From: Chlamydiota bacterium
GTDB taxonomy: Bacteria; Chlamydiota; Chlamydiia; Chlamydiales; Rhabdochlamydiaceae
Reading direction: 5' to 3'
NCBI GenBank assembly: GCA_026398435.1
Contig: JAPLSW010000033.1
Coordinates: 49,762-113,761 of the forward strand
Length of the DNA stretch: 64,000 bases
Below are positions 14,509 through 23,204 of the stretch, in pieces (positions within the stretch are counted from its first letter, which is position 1; the number at the start of each line of letters is the position of its first letter). A program made the translations under genes and the position numbers. Under the pieces are notes generated by a model that saw nothing but the letters and a program-made list of their open reading frames with translations, did no database searches and was not told the origin of the DNA.

Positions 14509-16829
14509 TATGAAATTTCACTGGAAAAAAGGAGTTTAAAGCTTCTTTCAAAAATCTTCTGCTGCTCTTTATCTTGCGCCTCTAAAGCCTTTTCTAAAAA
14601 TTCCGGAATGTCCCCTGGACGCTTTTTAAGCTCTTCCGTACGTAGTTTATCTAAATCCTCCTGAGGATCTGGAATAATATGAGGAGTGATGAAAAAGAAC
14701 ATCTCCGTGTTGGTATCTACAAGTTGAGTAGAACCAAACAACTTACCAAGTCCTGGAATCTCACCGAGGAAAGGGATCCTCTCTTCCTTGTCATTGACAG
14801 CTTTTCTTCGGAGACCTCCGATAATAACGGTTTGTCCATCTACAACTCTCACCTCGTTTTCAATATGCCGACGATCGACAAGGGGCCTATCGTTAGCGAT
14901 GCTTCTAGGAGTATCGAAGGTGATATTAGTTTGCAGGGTAACAGATCCTTGATCTTCTAACCCTTGTGGATCTTCTTCAGCCACATGTACTGTCGGGGTC
15001 ATGATAATATTGATACCATATTGAGCCCGCGTATACGACTGCTCAAAAGCGATCCCTTTATTCGTATCGACAGGGGCCGCTCCATTGTTAATCGACATCT
15101 CCTGCACGATGTTAATCGTTGCAGGGGTCTGATTGACCGTAATAACGGAGGGGGCTGAATGAAACTGGATATTATCTTGAGTCATCAAGAAGTTATAAGC
15201 AAAGTCAATGGCTGGAGCGTGTCCTCTTCGTCCTTTGTGAAAGAGATATTCTAAAACGCCTTCCCCTTCAGGAGCAAAGAGGGAGTTATAAATAAGGCCA
15301 TTTCTTTTCGTTCCAATCTTAAGCAAGTTAAGCCCAAAATTATCCTGCGTATTGATAGTTCTTTCAAAAAGAAGAACTTCAATTTGGACCATTTTTTTAG
15401 GGATATCTAGCTTTTTGAGGAGAGCTTTTACTTTAGCGAGCACATCCCTTCGCACAACCATTAAAAGATTCCCTGTTTTTGGATCGGGAATAAAATGGTC
15501 TGATCCCCCTTCAACTTCCACGCGCGCCGTGCTTCCCGGGTTTAGAGGCTGCGGAGTGACGGGAAGAGGCTGACTAGGGGAGTATCCATCGGGGGTCTTA
15601 AACTGATTGCCGAAAGAAGAATAAGAAACATCGTAATTTTCTTTCCCTTCCGTTGAGGAAACGAGCAGTGCGTTATATACCTTCTCTAAAACCTTAGCTA
15701 AATCATTAGGATCACTATGGCGGCAGGTATAGACATGTACTGTCATCTCAGCGGGATTTTCCATCTGATCTTCTGTATCATGGACCACCTTTTCTGCCCG
15801 GTCAACGACCTCTTGCTGGCCGATAAGGATAAGAGAATTGCCATGGCCTAAAGAAAAGGCGATGAGCCCTTCCTGTTCTACCTTGCCAAAAGGGGGGCGT
15901 GATTTTTCAATCGCCTCGCCAAAGAAGGAAATAAGGATCTTTTCCATTTCCCGTACGGGGATCTTGGAAACGGGAACAACACGCGAAACTTTCCCTCTAG
16001 GGTCTTCCCAAACAGTCTGGTAGAGGGTTAAGAGCTTTTCAATTTCTTCTTTTGATGTGACTAAAGCGACCTTACTGCCTATCTGGTAGACAAAGGTTTG
16101 CTTTGCATCAGCAAATCTTTCAAAAAATTGAAACGTGCTCTTCACCTGCTCAATAGGAGGGGAAAACACATAAAAAAGCCTGGTTTGGCTCGGCAGCCAT
16201 AATAGGTCTTCCGGCTTTGAGGCAAAGCTCTGAATAACCGAGGGGTCTTGCTTGAGAAGGTAGAGCTGCCTTGCATAAGGATTTACCTTTTTAACTCCGA
16301 CGCCATTGTGAGAAAGAACAATCTCTAGCATTTCACTCCACGATTCCCTAGGGATCGGAATCGATGAGTGCATATTTAGCTTAATATTTGCCATTTCAGG
16401 GGGAACGATATAGAGATAATCCATCGCTCCATACTCCATAACGAGCTGGGCAAGGGTTGTCTCTTCCTGATCCCACAGGGCGTAGCCTTCGTCCTCTTTC
16501 TTTGATTCTCCAACAACTGTCTCACGCCACTGGTTTTCCGTATCTAAAATGCTCTGCTTAACAATATTCACCTTGCTAAGTAGCATCTGATATTCTTCGG
16601 TAGAGGCCTTTGCAAGATCGAGTTCTTTCACTTCGCAGTAGCGCTGCTGGAGATCCGCGCGCAAGCGCACCAGATCTTCATTGACCTTTTGTAAAAAATG
16701 ATCGATTTCAACAGAGTCACTCGCTTCCTTGCTTTGGGCAATCGCTTGCTTTTCAGCAATAGTCTGGGCAAATCCAGGAGCAAGCGTTGAAAAAAAGACT
16801 AGAGAAGAAAAAAAGATTTTATATTTCAT
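14508..16829 (-). CDS. gspD: Type II secretion secretin GspD
   Basis: 773 residues with a signal peptide (MKYKIFFSSLVFFSTLAPGFAQ). Residues ~25-100 are coiled-coil-like (KEASDSVEIDHFLQKV, LRADLQQRYCEVKELD), unusual in front of a secretin. Then N-domains (~130-460, including TVHVYTCRHSDPNDLAKVL) and the secretin core (~480-735) with the signature VVDGQTVIIGGLRRK...PFLGEIPGLGKLFGS. It forms the outer-membrane channel. The long C-terminal tail after ITPHIIP is acidic/basic and may bind a pilotin-like partner. It overlaps the upstream gene by 11 bases. Equivalent in order to the gspD gene of Chlamydia (CT572, from memory). Confidence 0.93.
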   Translation of the reverse strand: MKYKIFFSSLVFFSTLAPGFAQTIAEKQAIAQSKEASDSVEIDHFLQKVNEDLVRLRADLQQRYCEVKELDLAKASTEEYQMLLSKVNIVKQSILDTENQWRETVVGESKKEDEGYALWDQEETTLAQLVMEYGAMDYLYIVPPEMANIKLNMHSSIPIPRESWSEMLEIVLSHNGVGVKKVNPYARQLYLLKQDPSVIQSFASKPEDLLWLPSQTRLFYVFSPPIEQVKSTFQFFERFADAKQTFVYQIGSKVALVTSKEEIEKLLTLYQTVWEDPRGKVSRVVPVSKIPVREMEKILISFFGEAIEKSRPPFGKVEQEGLIAFSLGHGNSLILIGQQEVVDRAEKVVHDTEDQMENPAEMTVHVYTCRHSDPNDLAKVLEKVYNALLVSSTEGKENYDVSYSSFGNQFKTPDGYSPSQPLPVTPQPLNPGSTARVEVEGGSDHFIPDPKTGNLLMVVRRDVLAKVKALLKKLDIPKKMVQIEVLLFERTINTQDNFGLNLLKIGTKRNGLIYNSLFAPEGEGVLEYLFHKGRRGHAPAIDFAYNFLMTQDNIQFHSAPSVITVNQTPATINIVQEMSINNGAAPVDTNKGIAFEQSYTRAQYGINIIMTPTVHVAEEDPQGLEDQGSVTLQTNITFDTPRSIANDRPLVDRRHIENEVRVVDGQTVIIGGLRRKAVNDKEERIPFLGEIPGLGKLFGSTQLVDTNTEMFFFITPHIIPDPQEDLDKLRTEELKKRPGDIPEFLEKALEAQDKEQQKIFERSFKLLFSSEIS

Positions 16830-18126
16830 TTGTATCCTTTTTCTTAAGTAGGGGACTTGATTTTCCTTTTTTTCCTTTGCCAGTGGCTGGCTCTTCAGAA
16901 GATATAGGGAGTGATATTGGTGTCATTTGTGTTCTCATTTCATCAAAAAGATGCCCTTTTAAAAAGTATTTTCCCTGCTGTTTTTCAATCGAATCAAAGA
17001 TGAAAAGCTCCCCACGGAGCTTGTGCTGCAGGCAGCTTTCCACATCTTTACTCCGCCGAAGATTTCTCCACGATTTGCCAACTTTAAGTAGCCAATCTCC
17101 CTCTTTGAGGATAAAGCGCCTCTTTCCTAGGCTGCAGGCCACTTGGGAAGACGATCTTAACCTAATGGAGGAGGAATTCAAATCATTTTTCTGAGATGTT
17201 TTACTAGGTGCCTGAAGCTCTAAATGGATCAGCTGCGGATAAAATCCTTTCTCATCCCAAACTTCGATGTCCAAAGTCTTGGGAGTTACATTTTTCACTT
17301 GGGCTAAGGGGGATCCCGCTACTGTCGTAGATAAAGCAGTTTTTTGCCATCTTCCCTCCTGCCACTGCAGATAATCGCCAGCTGCTAAAAAATAGAATTC
17401 GCTGCCATATTCTGCAGGTATCTCTATCTTTTGCTTTGCCATCAGATCTCTATATTCCGCTCCACCGTATTGCTTAAGAAGGCTATCACTACCCCACCAT
17501 TTAGCCTGCCTAATAGAAGAAAAGAAAGAACTTTCCTTTTTCTCTTTAGAAGAGGAGGACCTAACAGGCTGCACAAGAACCTGGGCCACTTCCTCCAAAA
17601 AGCTTTCGCTTTGTTTAGAGGGGGAAAAAAGGCCCACTTCTATACAAACATCCTCTCGCCCACCGGTCATAGGACGTATCCAGAGGGCCGTCCTCTTATC
17701 AGTAAAACGGTAGCTTGGCTCCTGATCCCCATTATTTTGGCGCTCTAAAAATATCTGCTCCCCAGGAGCCACAACTCTTGACTGGGAGTTGCTTTTAGTA
17801 GAAAGAAGAAATGCCCCCTCCCCTGGATCGCAGTCGGGTCTTGAGCTTCTAGCTAAAACCAAAATTTCCCGGCTAAGATCGGGGACAAGAGAAGACTTTT
17901 TTAAAGGGTGCAGGGAAAGGGCTCCCTTACCAAGTTCCTCCAGATGTAATTCCTCTCTTATATGACTATATGCAGCAGGCCCTTCTAAAATAGCCCCTTC
18001 CCTCTCGCCAAAAAGCAAAACAAGGCCCGCCACAAGACATACCGATCCGGCAGAGATCCAAAGAATAAATCTAGCTCTTGCTAAAATGCCTTCCACGTCG
18101 GATGTAGCGAATGTGGGAATAATCAA
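16819..18126 (-). CDS. Bitopic membrane protein in the GspC position of the type II secretion operon
   Basis: 435 residues with one N-terminal membrane helix (about 21-40, ILWISAGSVCLVAGLVLLFG) and a large, presumably periplasmic part. No Cys-rich or catalytic motif. The tail ends in KGKKGKSSPLLKKKDTNEI. Topology and place directly before gspD match GspC, the inner-membrane protein that bridges to the secretin, but I see no clear HR or PDZ sequence, so this is positional inference; Chlamydia also has a hypothetical next to gspD. The start is a TTG at 18126 behind AGGAGA. That Shine-Dalgarno can pair with an upstream complement (separate entry). First gene of the operon. Confidence 0.7.
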   Translation of the reverse strand: MIIPTFATSDVEGILARARFILWISAGSVCLVAGLVLLFGEREGAILEGPAAYSHIREELHLEELGKGALSLHPLKKSSLVPDLSREILVLARSSRPDCDPGEGAFLLSTKSNSQSRVVAPGEQIFLERQNNGDQEPSYRFTDKRTALWIRPMTGGREDVCIEVGLFSPSKQSESFLEEVAQVLVQPVRSSSSKEKKESSFFSSIRQAKWWGSDSLLKQYGGAEYRDLMAKQKIEIPAEYGSEFYFLAAGDYLQWQEGRWQKTALSTTVAGSPLAQVKNVTPKTLDIEVWDEKGFYPQLIHLELQAPSKTSQKNDLNSSSIRLRSSSQVACSLGKRRFILKEGDWLLKVGKSWRNLRRSKDVESCLQHKLRGELFIFDSIEKQQGKYFLKGHLFDEMRTQMTPISLPISSEEPATGKGKKGKSSPLLKKKDTNEI

Positions 18127-18133
18127 CTGAGAG

Positions 18134-18176
18134 TCTCCTAGCCTTGGGGCATTTTCTTCCGCACGAGTCTAGGAGA
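18134..18176 (-). promoter_or_regulatory. Leader hairpin that can hide the Shine-Dalgarno of the type II secretion operon
   Basis: On the minus strand TCTCCTAG (18176-18169) can pair with CTAGGAGA (18141-18134), which contains the AGGAG of the TTG-initiated first gene. The 27-base loop holds a 4-codon reading frame (Met-Pro-Gln-Gly-stop) with GGAAGAAA before its ATG; its TAG stop lies in the Shine-Dalgarno arm. Translation of the mini-frame could open the hairpin. Structure read by eye; regulation is inference. Confidence 0.4.
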
Positions 18177-18382
18177 TTTCGAAAAAAAAACAAAGAAAGA
18201 TCTCTTTTCTTCTATTATTATGAAAGACTCATTGCTAAAAAATATAATATATAGATAGATTGCAAATTAGAAACAAAAAACAATGTTTCCCCTATTTTGT
18301 GATGCTGATCAAAGTAGATCCACAATTACAAAACGTTCTTTAAGAAGAATAATTAAGGGGTAACAGTTCAAGGAAGGAAGCC

Positions 18383-18763
18383 ATGAACCCAAATAAATTA
18401 AAAGATGGAGTCTCTGTTAAAGTGATTGAAAATTTTGCTAAACAACACCGCTTTGAGGTGTTTTACTGCGTAGCCTTCGTTTTAGCATGCTTTTTTACCT
18501 TTGTATTCTTCGCTGCCTGGTCCCTAGTATTTGCAGCTCTTGGGGGCATTGTAGGCGTTGCTATGGCAGGTCACGTAGACAAATTCATCAAATCGATGGT
18601 CCGCTTCGTACTAAAACAAGAAAGAACCACACAAATTATACTCGCAGTTGTGGGCTGGATCCTTTCCATATTCCTACCACCTCTTACTTTTCTACTCATC
18701 GGCCTTGCTGGTGGTAAGAGCCTGATTAAAGTGGCAAATGAAACATCGGTTCCAGGCGCCTAA
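18383..18763 (+). CDS. Small membrane protein of unknown function
   Basis: 126 residues with hydrophobic stretches at ~28-61 (FYCVAFVLACFFTFVFFAAWSLVFAALGGIVGVAMAG, likely two tightly spaced helices) and ~84-108 (IILAVVGWILSIFLPPLTFLLIGLAGG). A basic amphipathic link (KFIKSMVRFVLKQERTT) joins them. Good Shine-Dalgarno AGGAAGG and its own terminator make it a single-gene unit. The two-helix hairpin near the N-terminus recalls chlamydial inclusion-membrane proteins, but the third helix and short tails make an inner-membrane protein equally likely. I do not recognise a family. Confidence 0.6.
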   Translation: MNPNKLKDGVSVKVIENFAKQHRFEVFYCVAFVLACFFTFVFFAAWSLVFAALGGIVGVAMAGHVDKFIKSMVRFVLKQERTTQIILAVVGWILSIFLPPLTFLLIGLAGGKSLIKVANETSVPGA

Positions 18764-18790
18764 AACGCTAATTCCCCCTCTTCATAAAAA

Positions 18791-18823
18791 ATCCCCGCTG
18801 AGTGCTCAGCGGGGATTTTTTTT
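18791..18823. terminator. Rho-independent terminator
   Basis: ATCCCCGCTGAG (18791-18802) pairs with CTCAGCGGGGAT (18805-18816) across a 2-base TG, extended by A/T runs, followed by T8. It ends the 126-residue membrane protein gene. Confidence 0.93.
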
Positions 18824-18898
18824 AGGTTCTTAATTTGCTAAAATTCCAGGAAAGAAGTAAAAGCTTAGCCAGCTTATCTGCTTGTAACCGGAAATATC

Positions 18899-20716
18899 AT
18901 GCTTAAGTATTTTTTATTCTTACTCTTATTTGTAATGCCTCTTCATGCAGAAAAAATCATTCAATGCATCACAAACTTTCCTATCGATCCCGATTACTGG
19001 ACGCGGGTACTCGTGGAAAAAGGATATGATGGTAAAGTAGTCATCACTGATATCAAAGAATATGATGAATCTCTTCTTAAAAGAAAGGGCAAATTACACA
19101 GGCTATTGCAGAAAATTGGGATGGATTATCCCTTTAAAGCTGAGGTTGCTGAAAATGTTGATAAAATCATCTTTTTTAATCTCGAGCACCATATCTGCAA
19201 AAAGTATGACCTCTCCCGCCTGCCTAAAGACAAGATGATCCTATTTATGTGGGAGCCTAGAACTGTCTTAGAACGGATGTATCACCCCGATATCCAAAAA
19301 TGCTTTTCTAAAATTTATACCTGGGATGACTCTTTAGTAGATGGAGTCCGCTACTTTAAATTCCATTACCCAGTATTTACCCCGATGGTAGGGCAAACTG
19401 TCCCTTTCGAAGAAAAAAAGCTATGCACCATGATCTCCTCGGATCTTAAGGGCACAGGTCAGAATGAGCTCTATTCTAAAAGAAAAGAAGCCATTGCTTA
19501 TTTTCAGCAGGTTCAAGAGACCGGCTTTGAATTTTATGGCAGACGATGGGACCCCTCCCTCTACATAAGTTATCGAGGAGAAGTTTCTAATAAGACCCCC
19601 GTTATGCAACAGTATCGATTTTATATCTGTTACGAAAATACACAGGGAGTAGAGGGCTATATCACGGAAAAAATCTTCGACTGTTTTGCAGCCGGCGTTG
19701 TCCCCATCTACTGGGGAGCAAGTAATGTAGAAAAATATATTCCTAAGGCTTGCTTTATTGACAGGCGTGATTTTAAAAATCTTGAAGAATTACATCACTT
19801 CATGAAGGCCATGACTAAAGAAGAGCATGAACTCTACTTAAAGAATATTCAATTATTTTTAGATAGCGAGTCAGTAAAAAAATTCACTTTTAAAGACCTA
19901 GAAGAAGCATTTTTTAAAGCAGTAAGCGATCCTATGCCGAATGAGCTCTACAAGGTACATCTTGACCTGCCCCCCTGTGGCATGTTCAGTGTATTTAACT
20001 ATGTAGTGGGGGTTCTTGATGCCTATGATAACCACAAATGCGCCGGCATCGAAGTGAATTTTGAAAAGCACGGATTTTATTATGATCCGCACCATGGATC
20101 TAATTGGTGGGAATACTACTGTGAACCCATCTGTTATTATCACAGCAAGCCTTCCGCCACTAAAACATTTAATTTTAATGAATATTGCCACTATGCAACG
20201 CACGCTGAACTAACCTTAAATCGAGACAGAGCTCATGAGCTGATTCAAAAATATATCAAAATTAAAGCTCCTATCCAAAAAAAGATTGACCAATTCATTT
20301 TTGAAAATTTTACAGCGGACCACACCATTGCCGTCCATTATCGAGGAACAGATAAGAAAGGCGAGGCTCGACGCGTTGACTTTAATGAAGTGATGTCTAG
20401 CGTGAATGAATATATCAACACACATCACCTAGAAAATTATCAAATCTTCCTAGCCACTGACGAAGCTCCATTTATCCAGTTCATGCAGCAAACTTTCCCT
20501 AACCGCGTTATCGTCTATAGCACTATCCACTCCACCAATGGAGAACCGGTTCACCTGCGATCCTCTGAGAACTATCTAAAGGGCGAGGAGGCTTTAATAG
20601 ACTGCCTGCTGCTTTCCAAAGCTGATGTCTTAATTAGAACCTCTTCTAATTTAAGCCTTTGGTCTACCTATTTTAATCCATCCCTTCCTGTAATTTTAAT
20701 GAATGAACGCTTTTAA
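18899..20716 (+). CDS. Exported two-domain fucosyltransferase-like protein (GT10 + NodZ/FUT8-like)
   Basis: 605 residues with a signal peptide (MLKYFLFLLLFVMPLHAEK). Residues ~20-345 read as a GT10 alpha-1,3-fucosyltransferase: LFMWEP (115-120) and the donor-site block YRFYICYEN...GYITEKIFDCFAAGVVPIYWG (239-272, with E246, E257 and K258), then IP. Residues ~355-605 form a second domain with H480-Y-R-G-T-D-K, matching motif I (HxRxxD) of the alpha-1,2/1,6/O-fucosyltransferase superfamily, then IFLATDE (516-522) and R580-TSSNLS (motif III-like), so close to NodZ/FUT8 (GT23). Each half would transfer fucose from GDP-fucose to a glycan. The Sec signal is odd for a GDP-sugar enzyme and suggests release into the host or action in the periplasm. 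Single gene between two terminators. Confidence 0.8.
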   Translation: MLKYFLFLLLFVMPLHAEKIIQCITNFPIDPDYWTRVLVEKGYDGKVVITDIKEYDESLLKRKGKLHRLLQKIGMDYPFKAEVAENVDKIIFFNLEHHICKKYDLSRLPKDKMILFMWEPRTVLERMYHPDIQKCFSKIYTWDDSLVDGVRYFKFHYPVFTPMVGQTVPFEEKKLCTMISSDLKGTGQNELYSKRKEAIAYFQQVQETGFEFYGRRWDPSLYISYRGEVSNKTPVMQQYRFYICYENTQGVEGYITEKIFDCFAAGVVPIYWGASNVEKYIPKACFIDRRDFKNLEELHHFMKAMTKEEHELYLKNIQLFLDSESVKKFTFKDLEEAFFKAVSDPMPNELYKVHLDLPPCGMFSVFNYVVGVLDAYDNHKCAGIEVNFEKHGFYYDPHHGSNWWEYYCEPICYYHSKPSATKTFNFNEYCHYATHAELTLNRDRAHELIQKYIKIKAPIQKKIDQFIFENFTADHTIAVHYRGTDKKGEARRVDFNEVMSSVNEYINTHHLENYQIFLATDEAPFIQFMQQTFPNRVIVYSTIHSTNGEPVHLRSSENYLKGEEALIDCLLLSKADVLIRTSSNLSLWSTYFNPSLPVILMNERF

Positions 20717-20762
20717 GAAGTTCTGCTATTGGTGCTTAATCACTGATTTCACCTCTTCATAA

Positions 20763-20796
20763 AAAAATCCCCTCTGATCACTCAAAGGGGATTTTT
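20763..20796. terminator. Bidirectional terminator between convergent genes
   Basis: ATCCCCT (20768-20774) pairs with AGGGGAT (20786-20792) inside flanking A and T runs. It can serve the fucosyltransferase-like gene (stop 20716) and the leftward small gene ending at 20827. Confidence 0.82.
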
Positions 20797-20826
20797 ATGA
20801 ATAGGTCTTGAATCGATGCAATAATC

Positions 20827-21036
20827 TTATCTTCTACCAGGCTTTCGAAAGCGAATAATTACTCCGAGCACGATACAAAGGATGCCACTGATCAAATACC
20901 ACATGGTATAGCTAGTATGATTTGATGTGATTTTATCTAAGAGGGTTTCGTCATAGCTTTGGGATGCATATATGCCACACACAAAAAGGGCAATCCCGAT
21001 TAAAATGAAAAACCAAGCAGGAATACGTCTATCCAT
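20827..21036 (-). CDS. Small two-helix membrane protein (DUF3185-like)
   Basis: 69 residues: helix ~6-25 (PAWFFILIGIALFVCGIYAS), a polar segment with DKITSNHTSYTMWYL, and helix ~45-62 (MWYLISGILCIVLGVIIRF), ending in basic residues. The layout (helix, short loop containing S/T and K, W-containing second helix) resembles the small bacterial DUF3185 family of unknown function; this is a resemblance by eye only. Shine-Dalgarno AGGTG precedes the ATG at 21036. No operon partner is evident, as dus lies further upstream and reads the same way after a 60-base gap. Confidence 0.6.
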   Translation of the reverse strand: MDRRIPAWFFILIGIALFVCGIYASQSYDETLLDKITSNHTSYTMWYLISGILCIVLGVIIRFRKPGRR

Positions 21037-21096
21037 AGTTCACCTATAAGGTTGTTTTCTTATCTATGGCATTTTTGGAATTTTTTAAAAACAGAA

Positions 21097-22095
21097 TTAT
21101 AACTGGTTGCCCGGCGTCTTAAGCCATCCCTCTTTCAGAAGGGGAAGGGAAATAGTAAGAAATTCTTCTACAGTTGTGCACTGCAAACGAAGAATCATCT
21201 GTCTGTTCTCTAGAAGGTCTACATTTCCTTTAAATTGGAAACTCATGAGTTGCTTGAGCTTGCTAACTCTAATTTTCTGAGGAACCTCATCTGCTATTTC
21301 TTCTAGATATACAGAAAAATAGGTAAGAAGATCGTTCCATTTCGGATGGAACTCTCTCCCATGAAAATGAGCTCTAATCTGATGAAAAATAAAGGGGTTA
21401 ATTATGCTACCACGACCGATCATAAGAGCGTCGCAGCTGGTCTGTTTAAGCATCGCTAAAGCATCTTTAACTTCTAAGATATCCCCATTTCCAACGACGG
21501 GGATTTTCAGGAGATCTTTTGCCTGCGCAATATATTCCCACTTAGCAGGAGGGCCATAGCCATCTACTTTTGTACGGGGGTGGAGGGTAATGTACTTTAC
21601 GCCGCTCTCCTGTGCTGCCAAAAGATTCTCCTGAAATAAAGAGGTGTCCTCATAACCCGATCTCATCTTAAGGGTAACAGGCGTTGAAACAGCCCTGACT
21701 AGAGCCTGGGCGTTTTCATGAAGAAATTCCGGGTCTTTTAAGAGGGAAGATCCAGCTCCTTTGCCAGTTACCGTATTAGAGGGGCAGCCGCAGTTGAGAT
21801 CAATCCTTGGAGCCTGTTTTTTTTCCATGGCAACAGCCATGGCAGCAAGAAGCTCAGGATCTGAGCCCATGAGTTGCACAGCTAAAGGGATAGGAGTGGT
21901 TTCGAAAGGCTCATACTTCTTTGCTAGACTCTCTATATGGGCATTGGCCGGAACTCTTAGAAAATCGGTGACTGCCTCATCAAATCCACCGATAGATGCC
22001 ATCGCCTTGCGAAAGCAGCGATCTCCTACTCCCTCCATGGGAGCGAGCAGTAGATAAGGGCATCCTTTGCTATCACGAGGGAGAAGGCTTGCCAT
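21097..22095 (-). CDS. dus: tRNA-dihydrouridine synthase (DusC-like)
   Basis: FMN- and NADPH-dependent reduction of specific uridines in tRNA. 332 residues in a TIM barrel: LLLAPMEGVGDRCFRK (start of barrel), VQLMGSDPELLA, the DLNCGCPSNTV motif holding the catalytic Cys (second C of CGC), KMRSGYED, GVKYITLHPRT, PVVGNGDI and ALMIGRGSI (phosphate of FMN). The APMEGV start and NCGCPS-T-V spelling favour the DusC (U16) branch rather than DusA/B, though subfamily choice is tentative. The ATG at 22095 shares its last base with the stop of the upstream glycosyltransferase, so they are coupled. Confidence 0.92.
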   Translation of the reverse strand: MASLLPRDSKGCPYLLLAPMEGVGDRCFRKAMASIGGFDEAVTDFLRVPANAHIESLAKKYEPFETTPIPLAVQLMGSDPELLAAMAVAMEKKQAPRIDLNCGCPSNTVTGKGAGSSLLKDPEFLHENAQALVRAVSTPVTLKMRSGYEDTSLFQENLLAAQESGVKYITLHPRTKVDGYGPPAKWEYIAQAKDLLKIPVVGNGDILEVKDALAMLKQTSCDALMIGRGSIINPFIFHQIRAHFHGREFHPKWNDLLTYFSVYLEEIADEVPQKIRVSKLKQLMSFQFKGNVDLLENRQMILRLQCTTVEEFLTISLPLLKEGWLKTPGNQL

Positions 22096-23204
22096 TAGCT
22101 ATGAGCTCCGGCCTTTTCAGGGAGAAGGGAATGGTAGACCTCTTCCATATGATCTAAGGTATGTTTGAGTGTGTATTTTTCTAAAACAAGCTCGGAAGCT
22201 CTCTGCCCCATTTCAGCTCGGAGTATTGGATCTGCAGCGAGCGAGAGTACTGCTTCAGCTACTTTTTCAGGGGAAAACGGGGGAACAACGATTCCTGTTT
22301 GACCCGTTAGACAGACCTCAGGAAGTCCTCCGATATCGGTTGTGATCAAAGGTTTTTTAAGGTAGGCCGCCTGTAGACTTGCTTGGGAAATCCCCTCATG
22401 GGCTGTGCTTAATAGGAGGAATATGTCAAGAGCGCCGATAGCTGCATAGGGGATCTCTAAATGGCCTGTGAAGGTAAATACATCTTTAATATCGAGGGTA
22501 TCTAGAGCCCCAATGTACTCTTTATAATAGCCTCCACCAACAACCACCCATTTTATTTTAGGATTTATTTCCTTAACGATTTTAGCGGCTTTCATCATGT
22601 CTTGGATCCCCTTCCAGGATCTTACAAAACATACAGTACCTACAAGGATTTCATCCTGTTTTACAAACATATTCCTAAATGTAGAAATCTCGCTTGCTTG
22701 CGGCTTAATAAGTAGAGGATCGACACCTGTTGCAATGCAGCGAATTCTCTCTATGGGGAGCCTTGCCTCAGTGTGGATGCCGGGGATAATGCAAGAAGAG
22801 GTTGTAACAACGAAATCAGCTAAGGTGTTGTAAAGGATCCGGCTATTTATTCCCCCTCGGATACGGGTCGAAAGATGCCTTGTTCTTACAAGCTTTCTTT
22901 TAGTCAGGCGAGCGGCTAGCCCCCCAATCCAAGAGTCCCAAGAAGAATGGGTGTTTATGATGTCGATCTCTTTATCTCGAATAATCCTTTGGAGCTGGAT
23001 AAGGGTCATGAGGGCCGATTTTTTATTCATCGGTACTTCGTAAACCAAAAATCCTTTCTGGCGGGCCTTGGTTACAAGGCCGCCTCCTGCAACAACTGCA
23101 AAAGTCACCTCGTGGCCTCTATCTCTTAAGCCTTCGGCTTCCCTTAGGATCCGAATCTCTTGCCCACCCCATCCATTAGAGCTTTCAGTATGTAGGATAT
23201 TCAT
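22095..23204 (-). CDS. Glycosyltransferase family 4 (surface polysaccharide/LPS type)
   Basis: 369 residues, GT-B fold. The N-terminal half begins MNILHTESSNGWGGQEIRI with GGQE acceptor-site glycine loop. The C-terminal half has GTVCFVRSWKGIQDMMKA, WVVVGGGYYKEY and the E-x7-E nucleotide-sugar motif (STAHEGISQASLQAAYLKKP), typical of GT4. Start ATG at 23204 follows AAGGAAAA; a TTG 15 bases upstream is in frame but less likely. It overlaps mutY's end by 20 bases and dus's start by one base, so mutY-GT4-dus form one leftward operon. Acceptor unknown; probably a lipid-linked or LPS-core sugar in the cytoplasm. Confidence 0.85.
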   Translation of the reverse strand: MNILHTESSNGWGGQEIRILREAEGLRDRGHEVTFAVVAGGGLVTKARQKGFLVYEVPMNKKSALMTLIQLQRIIRDKEIDIINTHSSWDSWIGGLAARLTKRKLVRTRHLSTRIRGGINSRILYNTLADFVVTTSSCIIPGIHTEARLPIERIRCIATGVDPLLIKPQASEISTFRNMFVKQDEILVGTVCFVRSWKGIQDMMKAAKIVKEINPKIKWVVVGGGYYKEYIGALDTLDIKDVFTFTGHLEIPYAAIGALDIFLLLSTAHEGISQASLQAAYLKKPLITTDIGGLPEVCLTGQTGIVVPPFSPEKVAEAVLSLAADPILRAEMGQRASELVLEKYTLKHTLDHMEEVYHSLLPEKAGAHS

